From Hirundichthys speculiger (lineage: Eukaryota > Chordata > Actinopteri > Beloniformes > Exocoetidae), in the NCBI GenBank assembly GCA_018398805.1, contig JAGFBZ010002260.1, forward strand, positions 2,232,001 through 2,296,000: DNA of 64,000 nt, written 5' to 3'. Positions 13,146-24,830 of this stretch are shown here, piece after piece (the stretch's first letter is position 1; each line of letters opens with the position of its first letter). The notes under the pieces were generated by a model, which did no database searches, was not told the origin of the DNA, and worked only from the letters and a program-made list of their open reading frames with translations. Both the position numbers and the translations under genes were made by a program.

Positions 13146-14766
13146 CTCCATTTTAGCTCAGTTTTTGTTCTGTAAATGATGACGAGCTGTAATCTGGGAT
13201 GTCGTGTTTTCATTCTAGGCTGTATTTGTTTATATTAAAGAACAAAAATTTAAAAAATGAACAAGAAAGGTTGGGCACTTTACATAATGTGTTTATATTC
13301 AGTTTACTAACAGTAATTGTCTTTCTTGACTTGAAATGGGTTTTTTTTCTATTAAGGTCCACTTTATTAATTATTATTATTTTCAGCTTTCATAATTAAA
13401 TTTTATGGAACCTGTTGACAAGAAAAACGTAGTTAAAATCAAGGTTTAATTTTGTGGAGTGTAGCGCTGGTGCACTTTTACTCTCACACCAACATGCGCG
13501 TTGACCCGAGATAACACATTTGCATCTTGGACTTGTCTGACCCGGTTCTCCCAGCAGTGACGGTGCTGATCTTGACAGCGTCTGCGTGACTGACATGTGC
13601 AGTAAGGCCCTGAGGTTCCCATTACAAACTTGTCACTTCTCACATCTTTGTTGCTTCCCTGCAGCGTGCCGTTGTGTGTGTTTGCATGTTTGAAGTGCCC
13701 TGGCTGCTTTCTGCGTACAGATGGGAATATCTCTCCCCTCACTTTTCTTTGGAGAAAGTCAACAAAATGTTCGGAGGGCACGGCATGACAGCTGGTGGAA
13801 TCTTTGATTGTTTTTGACTTGATTTTTTTTTTTTTTTCCTGTTGACTTTGAAGATATGGGGAAGAACTTCTAAGGGGAAAGAAAATGTACTTCATCTAAG
13901 GGGAAAAAACAAACATATATTTCAACCACGCGGGGATTCACTTCTACATATAGGCTGCGGCATGCACGGCATGCACTGCTGTGCACATATAGATCGCTGC
14001 ATAAACAATACTGAGTGTCAGACTGACTGACAGTCACAAAGGACACATTGGCAGCCTTCATAAATAAATGACATTTAACTGAGCAAGGAAGTTTGAACCC
14101 TAACATTTACACCACCAACTTTTGAAACATAGGAACGCCTCAAACCCTCCGTGTTTCCCAATTCTTTCTCCTATACCTCCTTTTTTAAAACTTTTCATCC
14201 AGTTTCCTTTTTAGTCAAAGTAGCGCACCACGGATGGTCACTACATTAACTGGACTATGGAAATGACAAAATTAAACCAGTAACGTAGCACATTGGACTT
14301 CTTTTCCCTTCCCTCTCCTGTGTTTGTCTTTTATCAAGATGATAACCCAGAATGAAAGCATCGTATGATTGATAGTAATCTGAAAAATCAAGGTACGCAG
14401 ACCTTCCTGATTATATTTTGATGATTAGTGACAGTCAAACTGAGTCACACTTCGTTGTCAGTGGAGCCAAATCACATGTTAATGAGTTCAGGGAGCCATT
14501 TCTGGTCAAGAAGTGTGTGTTTTTTTTAATTTATTTTATTTTTAAATTCACAAAGAGTGGACCACATTTTGTCTCAAGTTGTGTTCACATTATGTTTGTT
14601 TTGTATGTTAAAGTCACTCTATGTAGTACAAATTTCACTCATGAGTGAGGAAATCTGGGGTTCATTGTTTTTCCTAAATGTGTGAATTGTAGAAGGTTGG
14701 GGATCAAACTAGCAACCCTCTGATTTAAATATATTTTCTGAACTTCAAATACAGTGATGAGAAATC

Positions 14767-14885
14767 CATCTATCCATTATCTATACTCTCTGCAGGGTCA
14801 TGGGGATCTGCTGGAGTCCTATCCCAGCTCTCTTCAGGCGAAAGGCAGGACCCTGGACAGGTCACCAGTCCATCACAGGGCCACA
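14767..14885 (-). mobile_element. Rex3/RTE LINE 3' tail
   Basis: On this strand it begins ATCTATCCATTATCTATACT, then GGGGATCTGCTGGAGTCCTATC and ACCCTGGACAGGTCACCAG, the reverse complement of the Rex3 end. The CCAT-type tail is at the left, so the element is on the minus strand. The mariner MITE at 14929 lies just to its right. Confidence 0.75.
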
Positions 14886-14928
14886 TGTGATGAGAAATCA
14901 TATTACAAAAATAAAATACACTGCTCAA

Positions 14929-15197
14929 AAAATATAAAGGGAACATAAACATAAGACATCCCAGATCTGAATGAACAAAACATTTTTATTAAATTCTTTG
15001 TTTTCCACTTTCATTTTGACTGACTCCAGATCCAGACCTCCATGAGTTGCTAATTTTGATTTCCATTGATCATTTTGTGTAATTTTGTTGTCAGCACATT
15101 CAACTGTGTGAAGAACAAAGTATTTAATAAGAATATTTCATTCATTCAGATCTGGGATGTCTAATTCTCGTGTTCCCTTTATCTTTTTTGAGCAGTA
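14929..15197. mobile_element. Mariner-type MITE with long inverted repeats
   Basis: The ends read ACTGCTCAAAAAATATAAAG at the left and the complement of ACTGCTCAAAAAAGATAAAG at the right. The inverted homology extends inward through GACATCCCAGATCTGAATGAA and, more loosely, to about 90 bp per arm. The total length is only about 270 bp, so it is nearly a fold-back element. It sits directly after a Rex3 tail. Confidence 0.82.
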
Positions 15198-15639
15198 TAA
15201 AATAAAAGTTCAGACTGCAGAGGCAGAAGACTCCAGTCACCACCGCTGTCTGCCACAACTGATCCTCTCCATCACGTTTTATTTCACCATCTGCTCTGAC
15301 ACTGGCCCCTCAGACATGTACGAATCAGTGTCACGGCTCCGTCTTCAATCTCATAAAACCAAAATCTGCTTAAGATCTGGCAAATCTCCGTGCTCAGAGG
15401 CTCACCAACCTTTATTGTCATTATCTGGGCTCTAGGTTGGTCTCTCCTCCTGATCTTGGCCTCATATATTGTATTTCAAAACATAATTTAGTGACAGAGC
15501 TTATCCAAGGTGATATGCTTTTTTTTTATGGTGATTGTCATCATCACAGGTAATTCTCTCAGTTTTGAATCTTGTCCAAATATATGTTGTCTTTATCTGA
15601 TTCTTAGATCAGCGGTATCTAAGGCATCAGTGCTGTCTG

Positions 15640-15790
15640 TGGTATCTGTGACAGCATGGTGACTCTGAACAGGATGAAGGGTTCACCCTCTGGTTCACCC
15701 GAACACAACTGGGATAAACTCCAGCAGATGCCCCCTGACATGAATAGAAAGCAGGCATAGAGATGGATGAATGGATGAATGGATAGATGC
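15640..15790 (+). mobile_element. Rex3/RTE LINE 3' tail at the start of the ATGG array
   Basis: The order GTGACTCTGAACAGGAT..., ACAACTGGGATAAACTCCAG, CAGATGCCCCCTGACATGAATAGAAAGCAGG and then GATGGATGAATGGATG corresponds to the Rex3 3' end, which terminates in GATG repeats. It runs without a break into the long array, so it probably seeded it. Confidence 0.68.
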
Positions 15791-16020
15791 ATGGATGGAT
15801 GGATGCATGGATGGATGAATGGATGGATGGATGCATGGAAGTATGGATGCATGGATGGATGAATGGTGCATGGATAGATGGATGGATGGATGTATGGATG
15901 CATGGATGGATGTATGGATGCATGGATGGATGGATGGATGCATGGATGGATGGATGGATGGATGGATGCATGGATGGATGGATGGATGGATGGGTGGGTG
16001 GATGGATGGATGGATGGATG
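15775..16020 (+). repeat. (ATGG)n/(GATGCATG) microsatellite array, left part
   Basis: About 245 bp of ATGG units are punctuated by GCATGG and GTATGG variants. It continues at 17122-18440; the LINE at 16021-17121 splits the two. Because the 4-bp unit contains no stop in any frame, it produces long spurious MDGW/PSIH open frames. Confidence 0.95.
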
Positions 16021-16023
16021 CTG

Positions 16024-16679
16024 AGTACAGGGACCTGATCAGCCACTTTGTGGATTGGTGTGGGGAGAACCACCTGCAGCTGAACGTGACCAAGACGAGG
16101 GAGATGGTGGTGGACTTCAGGAGGAACAAGCCCCCACCTTCCCCTGTCAGCATCGGTGGGAGGGATGTTGAGCTAGTGGACACATACAAGTACCTTGGTG
16201 TGACACTAGACAACAAACTGGACTGGTCTGCCAACACTGAGGTTGCCTACAAGAAGGTCCAGAGCCGACTCTACTTCCTGAGGAGGCTCAGGTCCTTCAA
16301 TGTGTGCAACAAAATGCTGCAGATGTTTTATCGGTCTGTTGTGGCGAACGTCCTCTTCTTTGCTGTGGTGTCTTGGGGGGCAGGCATCAGGGCTAAGGAC
16401 GCCAACAGACTGAATAAACTAATCAAAAAACCTGAGTCTGCTGTTGGCTCTAAACTGGTCCCACTGGAGGAGGTGGTGAAAGAGAGGATGCTAGCAAAAC
16501 TGCTGGCTATCCTTGACAACCTCTCTCATCCCCTCCACAAAATCCTGGACAAGTTGAAGAGCAGCTTCAGCGGCAGACTCCTTCAACCCCGCTGCTCAAA
16601 GGAACGACACAGGAGGTCGTTCCTTCCTAGTGCAATTAAAATCTATAACTCCTGGTTGTCAGGGAATAATCACTGCTGA
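16024..16679 (+). pseudogene. C-terminal part of LINE reverse transcriptase ORF
   Basis: About 218 open codons encode the post-palm and thumb region of a CR1/L2-group reverse transcriptase. Hallmarks are [65 protein letters not shown] and a [15 protein letters not shown] end. The catalytic FADD-type motif and everything before it are missing by 5' truncation. No frameshift or stop is seen in the remaining part, so the insertion is fairly young. The open frame upstream of 16021 is ATGG repeat, not protein. Confidence 0.87.
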
Positions 16680-16823
16680 TTACTTCTGCCACTGCCGTCT
16701 GTTAATGCCACATTATCACTTTATTACATTATTACAGTTTCATTATTACTGGTCTTGCACACTGTTTTTGTCTGTTTTGCACAGTTTTTGTCTACTTACT
16801 TTTTATTTAGTGTCTTGTTTTGC

Positions 16824-16985
16824 GCACTGTTTTTAGTCTATTTATTGTTCTGTTTCTGCGCACTGTTTTTTAGTCTATTTATTGTTCTGTTTCTGCACAC
16901 TGTTTTTAGTCTATTTATTGTTCTGTTTCTGCACACTGTTTTTAGTCTATTTATTGTTCTGTTTCTGCACACTGTTTTTTGTCTA
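16824..16985 (+). repeat. 36-bp tandem repeat in the LINE 3' UTR
   Basis: At least four near-identical units of the form CACTGTTTTTAGTCTATTTA + TTGTTCTGTTTCTGCA lie head to tail, with single-base length differences in the T runs. Shorter diverged units extend on both sides. The unit length removes the need for any coding explanation of the +1 frame across it. Confidence 0.88.
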
Positions 16986-17121
16986 TTTATTGCCTATTTA
17001 ATGTCGATTTAATGTCCTGTCTATTTATGTATATTTTTTGTATATGCTGCAACGAGCCAATTTCCCCTCGGGGATTATTAAAGTATTTTTCATTCATTTT
17101 TTCATTCATTCATTCATTCAT

Positions 17122-18440
17122 GCATGGATGGATGGATGGATGGATGCATGGATGGATGTATGATGGATGGACGCATGGATGGATGGATGCATGGATGGAT
17201 GGCTGGATGGATGGATGCATGGATGGATGGATGGATGGATGGATGGATGGATGGATGGATGGATGGATGGATGGATGGATGGATGGATGGATGGATGGAT
17301 GGATGGATGGATGGATGGATGATGGATGGATGGATGCATGGATGATGGATGGATGGATGGATGGATGGATGGATGGATGGATGGATGGATGGATGGATGG
17401 ATGGATGGATGGATGGATGGATGGCATGGATGGATGGATGGATGGATGATGGATGGATGGATGGCATGGATGGATGGATGGATGGATGATGGATGGATGG
17501 CATGGATGGATGGATGGATGATGGATGGATGCATGGATGGATGGATGCATGGATGGATGGATGGATGGATGGATGGATGGATGGACATGGATGGATGGAT
17601 GGATGGCATGGATGGATGGATGGATGGATGGATGGATGGCATGGATGGATGGATGGATGGATGGATGGATGGATGGATGGATGGATGGATGGATGGATGG
17701 ATGCATGGATGATGGATGGATGGATGGGATGCATGGATGGATGGATGGATGGATGGATGGATGGATGGATGGGATGGATGGATGGATGGATGGATGGCAT
17801 GGATGGATGGATGGATGGATGGATGGATGGATGGATGGATGGATGCATGGATGGATGGATGGATGCATGGATGGATGTATGGATGGATGCATGGATTGAT
17901 GCATGGATGGATGCATGGATGGATGGATGGATGGATGGCATGGATGGATGGATGGATGGACATGGATGGATGGATGGATGGATGGATGGATGGATGGATG
18001 GATGGATGGATGGATGGATGGATGGATGGATGCATGGATGGATGGATGCATGGATGGATGGAGGATGCATGGATGGATGGATGGATGCATGGATGGATGG
18101 ATGCATGGATGCATGGATGGATGGATGGATGGATGGATGGATGGATGGATGCATGGATGGGTGGATGCATGGATGGATGGATGCATGGATGGATGGATGG
18201 ATGGATGGATGGATGGATGGATGGATGGATGGATGGATGGATGCATGGATGGATGGATGCATGGATGCATGGATGGATGGATGGATGCATGGATGGATGG
18301 ATGGATGGATGGATGGATGGATGGATGGATGCATGGATGGATGGATGGATGGATGGATGGATGGCATGGATGGATGGATGGATGCATGGATGGATGGATG
18401 GATGCATGGATGGATGGATGATGGATAGATGGATCATAGC
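17122..18440 (+). repeat. Long (ATGG)n microsatellite/minisatellite array, right part
   Basis: About 1.3 kb of ATGG units. Interruptions are patterned: ATGCATGG every few units, ATGATGG single-unit truncations, and GGCATGG, GGACATGG and GGGATGG variants. Interruptions are sparse in 17220-17320 and denser from about 17850 to 18300. All six frames are open for hundreds of codons (MDGW on +, IHPS on -); these are artefacts of a 4-bp unit without stops, not genes. Confidence 0.96.
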
Positions 18441-21310
18441 AGCTATAGATTGCCGTGACAGCTGAATCCACAGTTGTGACAGCAGTCTTCTGGCAACTAC
18501 TGGTAACCAGAACAGGTGAAGACGGCACAAATCAGCAGCTAATCTAGCTTTGGTGACCAAGTAACTAAATCGAAACTAAATCAATATCACCACAACAGAG
18601 CACTTTGTAGATGCTGTGTAAACTTAACTGTCCCTCCTAGAGTTATAATGGGAGGCAGAGCTCCAACTATCAAACTCCTCTTTTGAGGAACCAGCTCCAA
18701 GTTGGAGTTCAAAGATAAAAAGCAGCTCCTCCACTTTTAAAGATGGTGTCAGGCCTTTCATCCATGAAACAATATTAGAGCAAGCACAGATACTGAGAAG
18801 TGAGCCTGAAACCACATATCAATCCAAATGTTTGCTTTCACTGTGGAGGGATTTGACTGAAACGCCTCTGGAGATCCAGCACATTTAATAAAAAATGAAT
18901 TTTTCAGCAAACAAACTGCTGTAAAACGTGTGCTTCCTACTCCCCAGAAGGCATATGGAAACTAAAAATTAAAACAGTTTCCACTTCAAAAGCGATATGC
19001 AGTGTATGGTTACGTAACAGAGAGAAGTTTGGAGGAAGTTAGGAAGAAGGGAATAAATTAAAATATGTTTGATGCTGAATCAAAGAGCATCAAATATAGA
19101 AGAGGTTCTTTATCCTACAATATTTAATTTTCTCTATACAGTACCTGAATTTAAAGGTAGGTCCTGATACCCTCGGCGGGGCACCAGTAACATAAAACCG
19201 ATGCTCCACTTCAGCTGGACTTTCATTAAATTAATTGTAAAATATGCTAACTGTGATGTTCCGCTTGGAAACAGCCAGATTCAGAGTTACAGTCGAGCCC
19301 GAGGCCACGGCTGTATGGAAATGATGAGGAAGTCAGAGGCCACAGAGACGATTATATTCATATTTATTTCTTCACTTTAGATAGATTTCTAGTAAAAACA
19401 GGATTTGGAAGTATGTTAAAATGTTTGATAAAAAACCCCAGTGTTAATTTCATTAATGCGTTCATTGGTGATCATTAAGAGATTTTATTTCTCTCTCCCT
19501 GTGCCGTTCTCTCATATTTACTGTACTTGCTCTTTTCTCTTTTCCTTGACTTTGCAGTGAATCGTTTGTCCATGCATATTTTACTGTAGTGGTATGAGGA
19601 AACATGGCTTTTCCATTCGAAACACACAGCTCTGACTGAATTATGAGACAGGCGGCAGCTTTCATGCTTCATTTGTACAAGTATATTTGCCTGCATGCAA
19701 ACACGCATAATCTTTCAATTATATCCTTCCCTGCTCTGACTTTTCTGACTATTCTGATTGCATTTATGCTTTTTTTCTTTGTTTTTTAGATTAACTATGA
19801 AAACTAAAATCATTGACGTGTGAGGTGAATCATTTACTTTCTTGTTTTTTCTTAATGAACGTAACATATTTGACATATATGTAAATCTATATTTTGCGTT
19901 GTCACCTTTTTTTTCTTGTTGTTTTCTTTTCCCAATTTTTGGCAACAAGTAAAGCAGCTTTTTCACTCTTTTATGATTCATTTATTTACTGGACCTGTGG
20001 TTTGTAGTGGTAAATTTTGCTTTTCTCCTTCATTACCCTAAATCAAAAATCTATTATTTTTTATTCATTCATTTGTTATTTTTTAATCCCTGCAAGCCTG
20101 CAAATTATTTTTATCAGGGAAGTGCATTTTTATAGAATAATAAAATACTACATCCCAACCCCAAAACAAGAACACGAGAATCAAGACTAATTTAATTCTT
20201 TCTCCAGCAGTAACTAGGACTTTATTACCATGTATCCCAAGGACGCATTAATTTAAGAGTCGCTGCGTTTGATTGCAACAGTTGCAGACGGACAGACTGG
20301 CCATGAACGGTCCAAGAATTAGGTTCATGCAAGTTTAATCATGTAGTCCTGATATAAGACAATGTATTAGACAATGTAAAACAACATTTTTTTAAGCAAT
20401 TTAAAAAAAGAAGAACCGCTATGCACAAAAAAACAAAACCAAAAAAAAATAAAAATCAAATAAAAGTTTGATTGGCTCCCTTTGAAACAGGAGGTTCAGT
20501 TTACAGTCATCCCTGGAAAATATCACCTTTTAAAAAAAGAGTTTTATAATTTCTCCAGGCTCTAAAGGTAAATAATGTCTGTAAATAAATACCCTCAAAT
20601 AATGTTTTTTTTTTTTCTTGGCTTGTGATTTCTAAAGATGTGACAAAAGTGCTTGAATGAAGACATCCAACCCAAATTAAGGAGGGAGCAGCCAGTGATG
20701 AGGTTAAACCAGGCAGGAACACAACTCTGGAATCATGCAGGAAGAAACGTCTTATATGTTTGGCATTTTCACCAAACTTGGGACAACAAGATTCAAATTT
20801 TAAAATTTTTTGCATTATTTACTTTTTAAAAAAGAGTTAGCTGTTCCTTTGTTTCCACTTTCCCTTCGTCAATTCGTATGAAATATGAAAGTAGCCCCCT
20901 GGTGTTCATCAGCAGGAAGTACAGCTCTTTATGAACGGGCTAGCTTGATCCTAATGCTAACATTGCTAATGTTGCTGGCTGAATTAAAACAGAAATTATC
21001 AAAGAAAAAGGAGTTACACAACTTTGTTTGAGATTACGGAGGTCCCCCTGGGAATGAAGTGACTTCTGCATCATCTAACTGTAGGAAGATAGATTTGGGC
21101 GTAGATGTGGATCACCTTCTTTAAATCCACTGTTTTAGGTCTGTGGCTGCAGTCTTTGAGTTCCTTCAATTTTCAGCTGCTTTTTGAGGGAGAGAGGAGA
21201 TCTCGTAAAGAACGATAGTGTGGAATAAAAGAGAGAATGATTGAGAAGTAGAAGGAAGCAGATGGACGACGATAAAGACAGAGAGCCAGGGGACAAACTG
21301 TCATAGCATC
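18441..21310. other. No gene recognised
   Basis: AT-rich single-copy-looking DNA right of the ATGG array. Minus-strand frames at about 19460-19980 and 20507-20815 have no domain signature. Several poly-A/T runs are present. Confidence 0.5.
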
Positions 21311-21440
21311 ACTCCATCCATCATCTATACCCGTTTAATCCTTCTGCAGGGTCAGGGGGATCTGCTGGAGTCTATCCCAGCTGTCTTCAGGCTAAAGGCA
21401 GGGATGCACCTGGACAGGTCGCCAGTTCATCGCAGACTGT
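21311..21440 (-). mobile_element. Rex3/RTE LINE 3' tail
   Basis: It opens CCATCCATCATCTATACC and continues GGGGGATCTGCTGGAGTCTA and CTGGACAGGTCGCCAGTTCA. It aligns closely with the copy at 14767-14885 in the same orientation. Confidence 0.78.
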
Positions 21441-22738
21441 CATAGCAAAGGACGCTTAAAAGACAAAGACTGCTTCCGTGAGATTGAAGTGCAGGTTTGC
21501 AACTAGTGACTTAAAAAAAGAAATAAAGGACTGTCCATCACTGGAGGCAGTAGTCAGTTAAAACCATGGAAACAGCTAGAATGGTTGAACTCACCCTCCA
21601 CTGAGTTTAAAGCCTTTCTCAGCTGGAGGAGACCAATGTTGCTGATTGAGTTTGCAGTGTCGGAGTAGTCTCGGCCCTTTTCTATTTGAGGGACCATCAA
21701 GGGGCCCCATTTACACAGAGGGGCCAAGTAACATTCAATTCCATTTTTTTTTCTTTTTGTAAGGTGTTTACATATTTCACCATTCACACAATGATCAAAC
21801 ACTTTATAGACACTATAGACACTATATAAATGAGAAATAAATCACTCAACAAATCTAAAACAGTAAAACGCCTTGTTTTTACAATTTTATATTTCTTTTT
21901 TAATGTGGACAGATAAATTACTTCTTAGCCCACACAGAGACCGCCTCGCCCAGTGCTTTCTCTCAGACTTTGGAGAGAAACCTTAACTTAACATATGGAA
22001 ATATGTGGAAATACATGCCTCATACCTTTTTTTTTTTTTTTTTTTAAAGCATTTACTGATTTAAAACAGAGTTTAGTGCTCATACACTTTTTCCCCTAAA
22101 AAAGATGTGCTTTCAAGTTGGCTACGTTTTTTTTTTAATAATAACACTGTGCAATATATCCTGCTATTGTCCATCTAAGGTTATATTTATCTAATTTTAA
22201 GGGATGGTAAAGGCTACATTATTTTTTTTATCATAGGATAAGATAAAAAATGTTTTGAAAATTCTTTTTTTTTTGTACATAACTCTACATGCTTTTCCCA
22301 GTCTCTGGGAAACCACCACATGCTAATCTCCTGTGAAGGAGCCTGTCAGTTATCTGGAACCTGATTTGCGTAATTTCCCATCTCCCACCAGCCGCCACTG
22401 GGAAACACTGAGATGCCAAAGCGAAAGTGGGGTTCTCGTTATATTTGACTTTGTCGGACAGCCATTACTCTCCCACCCTAATTTCCCTTTTCGCAATATT
22501 CTCATCTTCTCACGCCTCGTTTGCACTTGTAGCGAGCTTCCACATGAGTGAATGTGCACGCGTGTATCAGTGTGCGTCAGAGTGTGTGCACCCCAGTGAC
22601 TGGTGGCTGGTAATTGTTAGGACGGGGCTAATAACTGTGGTGTCAGACAAGCCTGAGTGGGCTTTATCTTTAGTGTCTTGTTACGTGGACTACACACTGG
22701 GTGTGTGCTGAATGCAGCACACACTCATCCATGCTGCA

Positions 22739-22751
22739 TTTTTTTTTTTTT

Positions 22752-22782
<31 letters not shown>
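22739..22782. repeat. T23-G21 homopolymer junction
   Basis: Twenty-three T are followed directly by twenty-one G. Such a tract is prone to slippage and sequencing error, so its true length is uncertain. Confidence 0.9.
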
Positions 22783-23721
22783 TGAAGTGACAGGAGGAAG
22801 CAGAGGAACCAAGAAGGTATACAAATCGACTACAGTGTGTTTGTGTGTGTGGTTAACACATGCCACTGTGTGAGTGTGTGTAACTTTGTGTATTTTCGTT
22901 TTTACTCGTATGAGTTATCTTTCATCAAAAGGTCGCGTCAAACAACTGGAGATGCAAATGTGGCCTTTTTTTTGATATGACAGCTGCAACAAAAGCACCT
23001 GGTCCCACCGCTCCCATCATGCCTGTCTGCAAGCCGTCCCATTCTCGCCGAGTGACCCCAGAACTGCTGAACCACTGTAATCAAAATCACAGCAAAAAGT
23101 TAATTTAAACGTCCACCGAAAGGCTTTTTCTGAAGGGACAGGATCCACGCTCATGACGAATAATAAACACAGTCAAATTAACATTTAAAACCTGAGAAGT
23201 AGAGCAAGAAAAAAAGGAAACATTAATTTGTATAAAATGTATGATGAACATCTTAATTTTTTTGCAGGTTTGATCGGTCGCTCCCATCATCTGTGTCAGG
23301 ATGGTTGTCAGCTTTTGTTCTGCGGTGAGTAATGGTGCGTAAATCAGATCGGGCGATGTGGTTTCCACGGTGACGGGTTCCTCCCCAGCCAGTGGAGAGC
23401 GAAGATTGAGTGCTGCTGATGTTGTTTACGGGCTGAGATGTAGTTGGTGCCATTTTTATTCGCTCTGGGTGCATAAACCTTGTGGAGTAGGTGTTTGGTT
23501 CAGAAGTGACTGAAGCCCAGGCTCATACACATTTAAGGTAAAAAAAAAAAAAAAAAGAAGAAGTTAAAAATGGAGAAATTAATCATTACAGTCAGGGTCA
23601 GGCTGGGGACAAAGTTTAGTCCTGGGATAATTTTTCACAGTAGTTTAAGTAAGTCAGCTCACATTATGATCAGTGCGTATGTTTCATTGTCATTATTATA
23701 AAAATAAATACTTAGTCTGGT

Positions 23722-23795
23722 GTCCAGGGGCGCCGCCAGGATTTCTGTGTCCTGTGGAAAGAGGTGCCACTGGGGCCCTTCAGCACAGCTCAGAA
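23722..23795. mobile_element. Possible hAT-like terminus fragment
   Basis: CCAGGGGCGCCGCCAGGATTTC followed by CACTGGGGCCC resembles one end of a fish DNA transposon whose termini read CAGGGGCGCCGCCAGG. Only one end is present. Confidence 0.35.
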
Positions 23796-23799
23796 AGTC

Positions 23800-24830
23800 T
23801 CTTCAGTGAGTCATTGATGATGGTTATTGGTGTGAGCAGTCTGTGTTACAGCAGATCTGAAGAAGCCTCTGACCGAAGACACTGTTGCTGAATCTCTGTG
23901 TTGTGTAGAGGATGTTCAGGGTTGTCCATGATGTTTTTTCAGTTTATGAAGTATCCTCCAGAATCTTCTTTATTGCTTTGTTTCGTCTTTTTAAAGTCAT
24001 TGGCTCTGATGCTGCTCCTCCACAACAAACGTGTAAAAGGCAGTTAACATTTTACTGTAAACACTGAAGGAGCTTCCTCAAGGAGTAAAGTCTGCTCTGT
24101 CTCTTCTCATAAACAGCATCAGTGTTGCATCTCCAGTCCAGTCTGTTGAACACCAAGGTGTTAATACTCTTCCACCACCTCCACTTCTTCTCCCGTGACG
24201 GAAATGCTATTTGGCTTAATCCTGGTCCTCCTAAAAATCCAGTCATCTCCTTTGTCTTGTTCACATTTAAGATGAGTTGATTGTTCCCACACCACACCAC
24301 AAATCTGTCCACCAGTTCTCTGTACTCAGTCTCTTGTCCATCACTGATACACCTCACAACTCCAGAGTCATCTGAGTGTTACTGCAGATAACAGGAGTCC
24401 AACTTGTCTGGGAAGTCTGAGGTCTCCAGAGTGAAGAGGAGTGGTGAGAGTACAGTTCCCTGTGGTGCTCCTGTGCTGCTGACCACCTGGTCCGACACAC
24501 ATCCATTCAGTCTCACAAACTGCGGTCTGTTCATCAGGTTGTCAGTGATCCAGGTGATTGTGGAGGCATCCACTTGTGTCTTCTTGAGTTTCTTATGTAG
24601 TAAAAAGCAGCTGGATGGTGTTAAATGTGCTTGGAGGAATCGAAGGACATGATCTTCACAATGCTGGCTGCGTTGTCCAGATGACTGTGGGTTTAACAGA
24701 GCAGGTGTATGATGGCGTCCTCAACTCCAACCCCGTGATGATAAGCAAACCTCAGTGGGTCCAGGAAGGTGCTTGTTTGCTTATTCAAGAGGACCAATAA
24801 AAGTTTCTCCAGGTCTTTCATGGCGTTGGG
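23800..24830 (-). pseudogene. Decayed Rex1/L2-like LINE reverse transcriptase
   Basis: On the minus strand, one piece (about 24580-24379) reads RPQFVRLNGCVSDQVVSSTG + APQGTVLSPLLFTL, the reverse-transcriptase palm. Another (24357-24052) reads YRELVDRFVVWCGNN, LILNVNKTKEM, then RLDWRCNTDAVYEKRQSRLYSLRKL. The catalytic FADD-type motif region falls between the two and is shifted. At least one frameshift and several stops occur, so the copy is inactive. Sequence at 23800-24050 is its likely 3' part, since it matches 29260-29400. Confidence 0.78.

Larger units (their letters stand above)
16021..17121 (+). mobile_element. 5'-truncated L2/Rex1-like LINE inside the ATGG array
   Basis: The copy starts abruptly at an internal point of the reverse-transcriptase ORF, joined directly to ATGG repeats. 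It runs through the ORF end (stop at 16677-16679) and a 3' UTR with 36-bp tandem repeats, and finishes GGGATTATTAAAGTATTTTTC plus an ATTC microsatellite tail (17085-17121). 5' truncation and a microsatellite tail are normal products of target-primed reverse transcription by this LINE group. The array resumes immediately afterwards. Confidence 0.88.

Noticed and set aside
15627..16237. Minus-strand frames of 94-180 codons over the left array
   Set aside because: Same tetranucleotide artefact, continued into the antisense of the LINE coding region.
15775..18440. A CRISPR-like or satellite-encoded system
   Set aside because: The array has no spacers and consists of simple ATGG units; the organism is a vertebrate.
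17110..18560. Open frames of 417-480 codons on the minus strand (IHPS-rich) and up to 311 codons on plus (MDGW-rich)
   Set aside because: They are all translations of the ATGG array. A 4-bp unit without stop codons stays open in every frame, and the peptides repeat the unit exactly.
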